Shown piece after piece: positions 45,388 to 53,767 of a stretch of 64,000 bases of DNA (positions within the stretch are counted from its first letter, which is position 1; every line of letters begins with the position of its first letter). The stretch is from F1-120-MAGs238 sp964484185 (GTDB taxonomy: Bacteria; Planctomycetota; Phycisphaerae; Phycisphaerales; UBA1924). The translations under genes were made by a program, and so were the position numbers. Below the pieces are notes generated by a model. It saw only the letters and a program-made list of their open reading frames with translations, ran no database searches and had not been told where the DNA came from. Where the stretch lies: the NCBI GenBank assembly GCA_964484185.1, contig CAZAEQ010000021.1:1-64000 (forward strand). Reading direction: 5' to 3'.

Positions 45388-47331
45388 TCAGGATTTGCCG
45401 GGGGTTGGGTAGACGAGTGTGCCGGTGGGCTCTGGCGTGGTCGGCGCAGTGGGCGTTGACGGTGCCGGAGGCTTGACGGGGAGGTTGGTTGGGGCTTTCC
45501 GGATCTGGGGCATGAAGAGCCAGTCTTTATCTTTGCTGTAGTCGCGCAGGGTGTCTTTGCGGCCCTGGAGGACTGACCAGTCATCCGTCGCTGCGCCGTT
45601 GTTGTCGATTTTGTCGCACCCGACGGTGTAGAGCACGGGCTTGCCATCTACCAGGCGGTACTTGAGGGGCTTGCCATCCCACATGTCTATTGGAAGCGAG
45701 GGCAGGACAGCGGGGACGAGTTCGGCAAGGGTTGCGGGGTACTTGCCGGTGCGGCGATGATGAAGTTCGAGGGCGATGGCGGCGAGCGTTGCATCGCGAT
45801 TCATGACGCCGGTTTCGCAGGCTTCGGTAGCTTTTGTAAAGGAGGGGACAAAGACGAGGATTGGCATGAGCCGAGCTTTGGTGACCGTTGACTGGGTGAT
45901 CTTTTCAATTTCAGTCTCTGCGCGGTATGAGGTGCGTTGCCAGCGCGGGGTCGCGGCGTCTTGCTCGGCGGCGGCAGCAAGAAACGCATAGGTGTCGCGA
46001 AGTTCTTTGCGGCCAGCGAGCACAGTGGGTATGACGGGTGATGCGACTTTGTAGAAAATAGAGTCGTCTATGTCTTTCTGGGTGCTTGAGCTGCCTCCAC
46101 TGATCGCGTTCAGTGTATTGAAGCCTTCGGGCGTGAGGCGGCCATCGCCGTTGCCATCATCGGTGAATGCACGTTGCAGCCAGTCTTCCATCCAGAGCCG
46201 TTCTGAATCAATGTTGGGCTTCAGCGTGCCATCGGTCGCGGCAGAGAGAGCGTGAGCCAGGTCGATCATTTGTGCTTCGGAGAAGGTCTCGGGGGCCTCG
46301 GTCAGAATCCGCCGAATTTCCTGAGTCGTCAGAGCGACAACGGCGACGTGAACCAGGCGGCCAATGAGGAATGGTTCGGCCCCGAGTTGATGAGCGACGC
46401 CAAAGAGAGCGAGGAGATTCTGGTGACAACGATTGACATCTTTTTCCGCAAGTGCGACACGCGCATCGACCACGAGTGAACGAGCGATCATGCGTGACCA
46501 GCCGAGATAGGGAAGAAGTACTCCCATGAGTTCGGGATTCTCATCACCTTCAGCGCGCTGGCTCCTGGGGTCTGCAACGAGCGTGACTTCCTTGAAGACA
46601 ACCGGATCGTCAGCGTTGGTGACGGGAGCACCAAGGGTTGGGAACGCGCTGGCGCGTCGGACCATTTCGAGGTCGGCGGCGAACTGTTTGCTGTATTTCA
46701 CTGCATCGGCCCAGGCTGCTTCGCCGGGCATGACTTCCGGGGTCACGTTGACGAGGTCGGGGAAATTCTCGACGATTTTGGCCTTTTGCTGGTTGATGTA
46801 GAACGTGCGGTAGACGGGATAGGCACGCTGTTCTTCCGGAGCGGCGGTGCGGGCGGCGAGTTCCTTGGAATAGTTGCGTGCGATGTTGGGCGATGAGGTG
46901 TAGTAGCGAACGGCCATGACACCGTAGACGAGGCCGCAGACGAGCAGGAGGACGCCGCCGCCCTGGAGCGAGCGGCGGGCGATCTGCCAGGCGAGCGGAC
47001 GGTTTTTGAGTTTGGCTTCGCGGATTGATTGTGCAGCAGTCATTGGGTCTCCAAATGATTCGGTTGCCTGCATGGGATCGATTCCGGATTCGAGTGCATC
47101 GCGGAAGTGGGCAATGAGTTCGCGGGCGACATCGTTCTGTTCACCGGCCCAGAGGCGAGTTGCTTTCACGACGCGGGTGATGAGTTCGTGGCAGGGGGTA
47201 GGGAGTTGGGCGAGCTCGAGAGGGGAAGCAGGTTTGGGCTTGGAGGCGGTGAGGAGCATGCCGCGGATGCTGAAGGGGAGCGGGATTCTGGATTTCCAGA
47301 ATGAGGGCTGATTGGGGAGGACGGAAGTCAT
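45388..47331 (-). CDS. Membrane protein with HAAS-like N-terminus, PadR-linked
   Basis: A 647-residue protein. Residues about 37-115 (LPTPCHELITRVVKATRLWA, then FRDALESGIDPMQATESFGD) are a helical HAAS/DUF1700-type domain, which often sits next to PadR regulators and may control membrane protein assembly. One helix follows (GGGVLLLVCGLVYGVMAVRYY), then a long extracytoplasmic part paralogous to the protein at 43593, with DDPVVFKE and a C-terminal RRTGKYPATLAELVP / LPIDMWDGKPLKYR module. The ATG overlaps the PadR stop in an ATGA junction. The role is unknown. Confidence 0.68.
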   Translation of the reverse strand: MTSVLPNQPSFWKSRIPLPFSIRGMLLTASKPKPASPLELAQLPTPCHELITRVVKATRLWAGEQNDVARELIAHFRDALESGIDPMQATESFGDPMTAAQSIREAKLKNRPLAWQIARRSLQGGGVLLLVCGLVYGVMAVRYYTSSPNIARNYSKELAARTAAPEEQRAYPVYRTFYINQQKAKIVENFPDLVNVTPEVMPGEAAWADAVKYSKQFAADLEMVRRASAFPTLGAPVTNADDPVVFKEVTLVADPRSQRAEGDENPELMGVLLPYLGWSRMIARSLVVDARVALAEKDVNRCHQNLLALFGVAHQLGAEPFLIGRLVHVAVVALTTQEIRRILTEAPETFSEAQMIDLAHALSAATDGTLKPNIDSERLWMEDWLQRAFTDDGNGDGRLTPEGFNTLNAISGGSSSTQKDIDDSIFYKVASPVIPTVLAGRKELRDTYAFLAAAAEQDAATPRWQRTSYRAETEIEKITQSTVTKARLMPILVFVPSFTKATEACETGVMNRDATLAAIALELHHRRTGKYPATLAELVPAVLPSLPIDMWDGKPLKYRLVDGKPVLYTVGCDKIDNNGAATDDWSVLQGRKDTLRDYSKDKDWLFMPQIRKAPTNLPVKPPAPSTPTAPTTPEPTGTLVYPTPGKS

Positions 47332-47702
47332 GCGGGCACCTCCTGAGTTCCCCTCACCAAGTTGGTGACCAGGCCGATGGCGCGGGCTGCCTGGACGACG
47401 CGTTCGAGTTGTTCAGATTCGGAAGCGAGCTGGCGCGAACCCTTAGTTGTGATGCGGTAGTACTTGCGATCGCGTGAGGTTTCGCCGGTTGCTTCTTTCC
47501 AGTAGCCTTCGATGAGGGCTTTGGCTTCGAGGTTGTAGAGCATGGGGTAAAGGGTGGATTGCCCTAGGGCGAGGACGCCGCCGGATTGGCGGGAAAGGGC
47601 TTCGACGAGTTCGTAGCCGTACATGTCGGTACGGGAGAGGAGCTTGAGGACGGCGGCGGGACCTACGCCGCGGATCAGGTCAGAATCGAGTTTGCGGGGC
47701 AT
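47328..47702 (-). CDS. PadR-family transcriptional regulator
   Basis: A 124-residue winged-helix repressor (GPAAVLKLLSRTDMYGYELVEAL, QSTLYPMLYNLEAKALIEGY, DRKYYRITTKGS). It is the first gene of an operon with the HAAS-like membrane protein, with a 4-base overlap, and should repress it. ATG 47702 follows AGAAAGG; a start 8 codons upstream would extend into the operator. The palindrome at 47725-47745 just upstream is a probable binding site. Confidence 0.9.
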   Translation of the reverse strand: MPRKLDSDLIRGVGPAAVLKLLSRTDMYGYELVEALSRQSGGVLALGQSTLYPMLYNLEAKALIEGYWKEATGETSRDRKYYRITTKGSRQLASESEQLERVVQAARAIGLVTNLVRGTQEVPA

Positions 47703-47724
47703 GGGTGGGCCTTTCTGTTGTCGC

Positions 47725-47745
47725 ATACTATGCGTTACGTAGTAT
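47725..47745. promoter_or_regulatory. Palindromic operator of the padR operon
   Basis: ATACTA, nine bases, TAGTAT: an inverted repeat 22 bases upstream of the padR start that overlaps a possible minus-strand -10 box (TATACT). Its position and symmetry fit autoregulation by the PadR protein. Confidence 0.6.
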
Positions 47746-47798
47746 ACGGTTATTTGGGAGGATGGTTGCAGGGGTTGACGAGATTTTGAAGAAAATTG

Positions 47799-48869
47799 AT
47801 GAGCGTTTGGCGATTGCTAGCATCCTCGATGATTCACAGGCATGCTGAGGAATTTGTTGATCACTTTGTCGCTGTGGTGCTGAGCCATATTGACAAGGAG
47901 TATCCAAATAAGCTGGATCATGTTTTGAATGATGCGACGGAACTGCGGAGTCCGCGGTCGCTGCATCCGATTTTCTTTGGGTCGTTTGACTGGCATTCGA
48001 GCGTACATGGGCACTGGCTGTTGATTCGCGCGCTGCGGAGTTATCCAATGCTGGGGCATGCGGCGGAAGTGCGGGCACTTCTGGATGCGCGGTTCACGGC
48101 GGAGAATGTGAAGGCAGAAGTTGAGTATCTGGGCCGACCAAACCGCGGGACGTTTGAGCGGACGTATGGGTGGGCGTGGCTTTTGAAGATGGCCGCGGAG
48201 CTGCGGATGGGATTGGCGGCGGGGGCGAAGGTGTCGGAAGAGACGCGGGCTGCGTTTGTGAAATGGGATGCAACGCTTGCGCCGCTGGTAGATGCGTTTG
48301 TGCAGCGGTTTCTCAAGTATCTTCCGAAGGCGACGTATCCGATTCGAGTAGGAACGCATAACAACAGTGCGTTTGCACTGGCGTTGTCGATTGATTTTGC
48401 GCGGATTGATGGGAATGCTGCGCTGGTGAAAATGATTGAAGAGAAGGCCAAGGCCTGGTATTTGAAGGATGTGAATTATCCGGCTTGGGAGCCGGATGGG
48501 ACTGATTTCATTTCGCCGGGTTTGATGGAGGCTGAGTGCATGCGGCGGATGCTGCCGCGGGAAGAGTTTTTGGGCTGGCTTGAGAGGTTCTTTCCGAAGT
48601 TGGGCGCATCAGAGCCGGCGACATTGTTTGTGCCTGCGATGGTGAGTGACCGGACAGATGGCCAGATTACGCATCTGGATGGATTGAATTTAAGTCGGGC
48701 ATGGTGCTGGCGATCGATTGCGAATGTATTGGCAGCGAGCGATCCGCGGCGTGAAATCATGCAGGCAGCGCATAAAACACACTTGGACGAAGCTCTGCCG
48801 CATGTGACGGGGGATTACATGGGTGAGCACTGGTTGGCAACGTTTGCGATGCTGGCGCTGACGGAGTGA
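47799..48869 (+). CDS. DUF2891 family protein
   Basis: A cytoplasmic-looking helical protein of 356 residues of the DUF2891 family. Characteristic blocks are HPIFFGSFDWHSSVHGHWLL, ERTYGWAWLLKMAAEL and DFISPGLMEAECMRRML, with several conserved His, Trp and Glu that suggest an alpha/alpha-toroid enzyme fold. The biochemical function is not known. The start is uncertain (ATG 47799 or 47829), as neither has a good ribosome site. The gene is divergent from padR. Confidence 0.82.
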   Translation: MSVWRLLASSMIHRHAEEFVDHFVAVVLSHIDKEYPNKLDHVLNDATELRSPRSLHPIFFGSFDWHSSVHGHWLLIRALRSYPMLGHAAEVRALLDARFTAENVKAEVEYLGRPNRGTFERTYGWAWLLKMAAELRMGLAAGAKVSEETRAAFVKWDATLAPLVDAFVQRFLKYLPKATYPIRVGTHNNSAFALALSIDFARIDGNAALVKMIEEKAKAWYLKDVNYPAWEPDGTDFISPGLMEAECMRRMLPREEFLGWLERFFPKLGASEPATLFVPAMVSDRTDGQITHLDGLNLSRAWCWRSIANVLAASDPRREIMQAAHKTHLDEALPHVTGDYMGEHWLATFAMLALTE

Positions 48870-48890
48870 TTGTGCGGATGATGAGTTGTG

Positions 48891-49868
48891 TTATGGCTTG
48901 ATAGCGGTGATATTCGCGCTGGTGACATAGTCGCCAATTTTCTCACCTTTGGGGAGCGACTCGACGATGCGCTTGTAGAGCGGGTCTTGCCAGTCCATCA
49001 TGGCATCGACGTATCCGGACTTGCGCTCGATGTGCACATCTGTGAGACCAGCGGCGAGCGCCATTTGAACGATATCTGTTGCGAGGGCAGCGCCGGCGAC
49101 ACAACCAACCAGCGCTTCAACATCTGCTCGAACTGCGGGCGGCAGTGGTTTGAGCAGCACGAGGTCTGAGATTGCCGCGCGGCCACCGTGCTGCAATACG
49201 CGCGCGATTTCTTTCCAGACTGCGGACTGAATCGGAGAGAGATTCAAGACGCAATTCGAGATGACGACATCGATGCTGTTATCTGCAACGGGAATGCTCT
49301 CGATTTCGCCGAGTCTGAATTCAACGTTGTTCAGGCCGGTTTGTTGTGTGTACGCAGGAATATTTGCGCGGGCCTTTGAGAGCATTGCCAGTGTCATGTC
49401 GACACCGATGACGCGGCCAGTTGCTCCCACTTTTGGTCCTGCAACGAAGCAGTCGAATCCGCCACCGGAGCCAAGGTCGAGGACTCGCTCACCGGGTTTG
49501 AGTGAAGCGAGCGCGGTTGGATTGCCGCAGGAAAGGCCCATATTGGCACCTTCGGGAGAGGCGGCGAGTTCTGACTTGGAATAGCCGATTGCGGCGGCGA
49601 GGTCCTGGGGCGTGAAAGCGGTGGGGCCGCAGCAGCCGCCGCCCGCGCTGGACTTGGATTCGGTTTTGGCGGATGTTCCGCAGCAGCCAGTCGATGGTGG
49701 ACGTGTTTCAGTTTGAGCGGCGGTCCAGGAACCGGCTTCAGCGATTTTGGTGTATCCCTCGCGGACAGCGCTGCGCACTGAGTCTGCGCTGGGGGTTGAG
49801 GGTTTTCCGCCGCAGCAATCGGGTCCGCAGCATGGTTTTGTCGAGGCGTTGTTGTTCGAGTGTGTCAC
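48891..49868 (-). CDS. arsM: Arsenite S-adenosylmethionine methyltransferase
   Basis: A 325-residue ArsM, which methylates As(III). SAM binding is shown by VLDLGSGGGFDC (129-140) and the three conserved arsenite cysteines are Cys114 (MGLSCGNP), Cys206 (VISNCVLNLSP) and Cys256 (LVGCVAGAA). An extra N-terminal segment carries Cys clusters (CCGPDCCGG at 13-21, GCCGT near 61, GGCCGPT near 78) that are not part of the SAM fold. It is the third gene of the arsR-arsC-arsM operon, starting 33 bases after arsC. Confidence 0.92.
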   Translation of the reverse strand: MTHSNNNASTKPCCGPDCCGGKPSTPSADSVRSAVREGYTKIAEAGSWTAAQTETRPPSTGCCGTSAKTESKSSAGGGCCGPTAFTPQDLAAAIGYSKSELAASPEGANMGLSCGNPTALASLKPGERVLDLGSGGGFDCFVAGPKVGATGRVIGVDMTLAMLSKARANIPAYTQQTGLNNVEFRLGEIESIPVADNSIDVVISNCVLNLSPIQSAVWKEIARVLQHGGRAAISDLVLLKPLPPAVRADVEALVGCVAGAALATDIVQMALAAGLTDVHIERKSGYVDAMMDWQDPLYKRIVESLPKGEKIGDYVTSANITAIKP

Positions 49869-49901
49869 GAGTGGTTCCTTTAAAAGATTTGATGTTTCTA
49901 A

Positions 49902-50345
49902 CTAGGTCGAGTGCAAAAGCGAGGGGAGTGTTTCTACAAATGCATGAATCTGGTCGCGCACGCGGCGATATTCGGGCAAGGCTGCCTCGTCGTTGGACAA
50001 GTTCGCGGTGAGTTGCGGCGGGTCATCGAACGGCGCGTGAATCACGCGGTGTGCGCCGGGGAGGATCGGGCACGATTGTCTTGCATTGTCGCAGACTGTA
50101 ATGACGGCATCGAATTTTTCGGCGTTGAAATTGTCTGCCCGTTTGCAGGTGTTACTGAATATGTCAATGCCGATTTCCTTCATGACGGCGGCGGCACGAG
50201 GGTTGAGTATTCCGGGCCGCGTTCCAGCAGAGCGGGCGACAATTGTGCCTGGCCAACGAGCGTTACAGAGTCCTTCTGCCATCTGACTGCGGCAGGAATT
50301 TGCGGTACACAGGAACAAGACGCGTTTGTTATTTGGATTTGCCAC
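49902..50345 (-). CDS. arsC: Arsenate reductase, thioredoxin-coupled LMW-phosphatase type
   Basis: A 147-residue ArsC that reduces arsenate to arsenite. The CX5R loop is Cys13-TANSC-Arg19 followed by SQMAEG, and the shuttle cysteines are Cys85 and Cys92 in VCDNARQSCPILP, as in the thioredoxin-linked S. aureus type. I chose GTG 50345, with AGGAGG at a spacing of 6-7 bases; it lies 17 bases inside the 3' end of arsR, so the genes are coupled. A longer in-frame start would run through arsR. Confidence 0.92.
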   Translation of the reverse strand: MANPNNKRVLFLCTANSCRSQMAEGLCNARWPGTIVARSAGTRPGILNPRAAAVMKEIGIDIFSNTCKRADNFNAEKFDAVITVCDNARQSCPILPGAHRVIHAPFDDPPQLTANLSNDEAALPEYRRVRDQIHAFVETLPSLLHST

Positions 50346-50736
50346 AGGCCCCTCCTGTGCAATCGCATCCGCAGTCAGCGCAGCAGTCGGGGCCACAATC
50401 TTCGAGCGCTTCTGCGAGGGCCCGGAACATTGCGGCCATTTCTGTGAACTTGACGCGGTAGGAAACCGAGCGGCCAGTTTTGGAGCTTTCCAGAATGTCC
50501 GCATCGGCGAGTGCGGCCAAATGGCGAGAAACTACGGATAAATCGACGGAACAGCACTGGGCGACTTCGTTGACAGCGCAGGCTCGGCCGCATTTGGCGA
50601 CGCAGGCGAGCAGTTTGAGGCGGGTGGGGTCGGAGAGGGCTTTAAAGACTTCCGGGTTCAGGAGGCTATCGATTGGCCGCGAAACCTTGGCGGCGTGGGC
50701 TGGGCTGCGGGGACGACGTTTGTTTACTTGCACCAT
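50329..50736 (-). CDS. arsR: ArsR-family metalloregulator with Cys-rich tail
   Basis: A 135-residue winged-helix repressor that should release DNA on binding arsenite or antimonite. The recognition helix region is VNEVAQCCSVDLSVVSRHLAAL (56-77), with paired Cys61-Cys62 at its start, unlike the classical ELCVCDL. The last 22 residues hold seven cysteines (CGPDCCADCGCDC, then ACGKSK), a possible extra metal-binding tail. First gene of arsR-arsC-arsM. Start ATG 50736, which lies inside the palindromic operator. Confidence 0.93.
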   Translation of the reverse strand: MVQVNKRRPRSPAHAAKVSRPIDSLLNPEVFKALSDPTRLKLLACVAKCGRACAVNEVAQCCSVDLSVVSRHLAALADADILESSKTGRSVSYRVKFTEMAAMFRALAEALEDCGPDCCADCGCDCTGGACGKSK

Positions 50737-50746
50737 TATGCAAGTA
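50725..50746. promoter_or_regulatory. ArsR operator overlapping the arsR start codon
   Basis: A perfect inverted repeat TACTTGC, 8 bases, GCAAGTA. The spacer contains the arsR start codon and the outer arm overlaps the -10 box, so a bound repressor would block transcription directly. Confidence 0.78.
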
Positions 50747-50770
50747 TATGAGGGAGGCCGCAGAAGTCAA
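50743..50770 (-). promoter_or_regulatory. Promoter of the ars operon, probably leaderless
   Basis: On the minus strand TTGACT (50770-50765), a 16-base spacer, and TATACT (50748-50743). The ATG follows after six bases, as in the mgtC-like gene. Confidence 0.75.
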
Positions 50771-50803
50771 GAGCGGTGGATTCAGAGGCGTTTTCGAGTC
50801 AAA

Positions 50804-53461
50804 TCAACATCCCAGGCTGTAGGCATCGACGAAGTCGAGGTAATCGAAGAAGTCGATGACATTGTCGCCGTTGAAGTCTGCGTTGGGGGAGTTCAGCGAG
50901 TATGCATCGACAAAGTCGAGGTAATCGAAGAAGTCGGCCACGCCATCGCAGTTGAAATCGCCAGCGCAGTAGGTGAGGTTGGCAACGGCGGAGGGGATTA
51001 TGCCGCAGGTGGATGTGACCATGCAGTAGTACTGGCCCGCATCCTGATCCTGGAAGTTTGAGATGGTGAGGGTGGGGGTTGTTGCGCCGGCGGCGACTGC
51101 GCCGCTTGGGAAAGTGCCGTTGCCAACGGGGACGTAGATCGGGAATGCGGGGACGTATCGCCACCACTGGTAGGACAGGGTGCCGTAGTCGCCGGGTGCG
51201 ACTGTGACCGAGAGTGTGGTTGTTGTTCCGTGGTAGCAAATCTGTTCGTCGCTGGGCTGGGCAGAAATTACAGGGTTTGCGTAGCCAAAGCGGTAGCGGG
51301 CGAAGTTGTTGGAGACTTCAGCGCCAGCAAAGTAGAACTGGCCGCCGACTGCAAGGTCGCCGTTGTTGAGCGTGGCGAGACTGAAGACCGCTCCGGAGTT
51401 GCCAACAAGGCCAGTCCCCAGGGGGGTCCAGCCTGAGCCGGTCCAGCGGGCGATGCAGTTAGCGGGAACTCCGCCGGCGGTTGTAAAGGTGCCTCCCGCG
51501 ATGACGTCGCCATTGGTGCGGACGGCAAGGGCGTGCACAGAGGTATCGGTGCCGCTGCTGAGAGGGCTCCAAACTGCGCCGTTCCAGCTTGCAATGTTGT
51601 TATAAAAAGGTGCGCCACCGGCAGAATCGAATTGGCCGCCGACGACGATGTCGCCGTTGGTTTTGAGAGCGAGGGCGTAGACGGGGCCATTGGTGCCGCC
51701 GCCAATTGGGCTCCAGGTTGCGCCGTTCCAGCGGGCCAGGTGAGGAGCGCTGATATTGAGCGCGCCGCCGACGTTGAGAAAATCGCCGCCGGCGATGAGA
51801 TCGCCATTGGGAATGACAAGCAGGGCACGGACCGGGGCATCAACTCCGAGGTCGAGAGAGGACCAGGCAACGCCGTTCCAGCGCGCGACGTTGTAAGCGA
51901 AGCCGCCGCCTGCTTCGTAAAATTCACCGCCGGCGATGACATCGCCATTAGTTTGTGTGACGATGGAAAAAACCTTTGGCGCAGGGTTAAAGAATGTGCC
52001 GATTCCAAGATTCATGTCAACGTAGCCGCTCCCGGTCCAACGGGCGATGCGGCTGCGGGCATTGCCATCGGCGGCGGTGAATTCACCACCGACGATGAAG
52101 TCACCGTTTGGTCGCTGGGCGATGGCGCGAACAGTGGAGTTCATGCCTGTGCCTGAGGCGCCCCAGTTGGTGCCGTTGAAGCTGGCGATTCGACCAGCAT
52201 TCAGAGGGCCAATGTGGGTGAAAGATCCGCCGACGAGGAGGTCGCCGCTTTGAGCTTTGAGCAGTCCGTTGACGGTTGAATACGGCGTAATTCCTGGAGA
52301 GATTGCGGACCAGATTGTGCCGTTCCACTGCGCGAAACACCAGGCTTCTGTGCCGCTGGCGATGGTGAAATAGCCACCAGCGAAGATGTTTCCGTTGGGC
52401 ATATGGGCGAGTGTGTGGACTTGTTCGTTGAGGCCGCTGGACATGGCGGACCAGGAACCATTGGGGCCAATGGAAGGGTTGTACAGAGCGACGCGCGAGG
52501 CGGGGAGGCCGCCGACATTCGAAAAGAAAGGTCCGCCAGCGACGATGTTTCCGTTGGGAAGCGGGAGCACTGTTCGAACGGTGTCGTCAAGACCACTTGA
52601 GACTGCGCTCCAGGCAGTGCCGTTCCAGCGAGCGACGCGATTGGCGTTTATGCCGCCAGCGAGGGTGAATGCGCCACCGGCGATGCAGTCGCCATTGGGA
52701 GCGGTGGCGAGGGCGTAGACGATGTTGTTCATTCCAGCGGGCCCCATGTTGAACCATTGGGTGCCATTCCAGCGCAGGACGAAGTTGTTAAAGGCACCTC
52801 CGGCGACGATGTCGTCGTTGTTCAAGATGGTGAGTGCGTATACCGAAGCGCCGAAGCCAGGGCCAATGGCAGACCAGGTTGAGCCGTTCCAGCGCGCGAT
52901 GCGATTAGTGTTTGCTACGCCGCCTGCGCTGGTGAAATCGCCGCCGACGATGAGGTCGCCGTTGGTTGCGACTGCGAGTGCGTTGACTGTGCCGTTGGTG
53001 CCAGTGCCGAGAGAGACCCAGGAGTTGCCGTTTAAGCGAGCGACGTAGTCGAAGGAGGAGTTGGTGTTGATGGAAACAGAGCCGCCGACGTAGAGCGCGC
53101 CGGAAGGGGAGGCTGCAATTGCGTAGACGCGATAGGAAGCGACATCGAGAACGAAGATGCCGTTGCCAACAGGCTCCCAGACTCCGGTGGTGGGATTCAA
53201 CTGTGCGACGCCGTTTACTAAAGTGTTGCCGAGGTATGTGAAGCCGCCGGCGACAACGAGTCGGGGAAGCTGGGGACCCGCGCCATCGGGGTCCCAGATT
53301 GTGGATGCGAAGGGTGCGCCGTCGGCGGAGCCTGGAGCGCCGTCGCCGGGGAGCCAGCCAGAAACGCACTGGGCTTGGGTGAGTGCGGGTCGAGAGACCA
53401 GCGCACAAAGTGTGGCGATCAGAAGGCTCGCGAGCAAGGTTGGAGATTGGCGTGTAGTCAC
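50804..53461 (-). CDS. Secreted propeller-repeat protein with Ig-like and GC-type dockerin domains
   Basis: An 885-residue exported protein. A signal peptide (about 1-30) is followed by about 14 repeats of about 47 residues (RIARWNGSTWSAIGPG, RVARWNGTAWSAVSSG, with GDLIVGGDFTSAGG-like strands), an Ig-like segment (SYQWWRYVPAF; DAGQYYCMVTSTCG) and a dockerin with loops NCDGVADFFDYLDFVDAY and NGDNVIDFFDYLDFVDAY ending LGC. It has the same architecture as the proteins at 10524 and 13155. Start GTG with AAGGAT upstream. No enzyme motif was seen. Confidence 0.85.
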   Translation of the reverse strand: MTTRQSPTLLASLLIATLCALVSRPALTQAQCVSGWLPGDGAPGSADGAPFASTIWDPDGAGPQLPRLVVAGGFTYLGNTLVNGVAQLNPTTGVWEPVGNGIFVLDVASYRVYAIAASPSGALYVGGSVSINTNSSFDYVARLNGNSWVSLGTGTNGTVNALAVATNGDLIVGGDFTSAGGVANTNRIARWNGSTWSAIGPGFGASVYALTILNNDDIVAGGAFNNFVLRWNGTQWFNMGPAGMNNIVYALATAPNGDCIAGGAFTLAGGINANRVARWNGTAWSAVSSGLDDTVRTVLPLPNGNIVAGGPFFSNVGGLPASRVALYNPSIGPNGSWSAMSSGLNEQVHTLAHMPNGNIFAGGYFTIASGTEAWCFAQWNGTIWSAISPGITPYSTVNGLLKAQSGDLLVGGSFTHIGPLNAGRIASFNGTNWGASGTGMNSTVRAIAQRPNGDFIVGGEFTAADGNARSRIARWTGSGYVDMNLGIGTFFNPAPKVFSIVTQTNGDVIAGGEFYEAGGGFAYNVARWNGVAWSSLDLGVDAPVRALLVIPNGDLIAGGDFLNVGGALNISAPHLARWNGATWSPIGGGTNGPVYALALKTNGDIVVGGQFDSAGGAPFYNNIASWNGAVWSPLSSGTDTSVHALAVRTNGDVIAGGTFTTAGGVPANCIARWTGSGWTPLGTGLVGNSGAVFSLATLNNGDLAVGGQFYFAGAEVSNNFARYRFGYANPVISAQPSDEQICYHGTTTTLSVTVAPGDYGTLSYQWWRYVPAFPIYVPVGNGTFPSGAVAAGATTPTLTISNFQDQDAGQYYCMVTSTCGIIPSAVANLTYCAGDFNCDGVADFFDYLDFVDAYSLNSPNADFNGDNVIDFFDYLDFVDAYSLGC

Positions 53462-53767
53462 GGGTACAGATCCTTATATGAATGTTCGCGGCGTTTCCAA
53501 TGCTTGTTCGGACGTTGACACGCTGAAGTGCCTGCCACTTGGAGATTCTGGCGGGACGAAGAGAAAAGTCGTATAACTTAGTAAGATCGACGGAAACGGA
53601 CGGCAGGTGAGGTCGAACACATGGGCATGGTACAACATTTTGAGTGATTTACCAACCGCAATATGCGTCCTAGAAAATGGCGGGTTGGGGGACCAGGGGA
53701 CCAGATGGATTACCTGGAGTGTTGGACCTTGTACGGCGAATGAGACTCAAGCGAGGTAGACTCTTGT
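53462..53767. other. Gene-free divergent region
   Basis: 306 bases between the divergent dockerin and permease genes. It should hold both promoters. Only a weak TAGACT, five bases before the permease ATG, stood out, with no matching -35. No other structure was seen. Confidence 0.4.
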
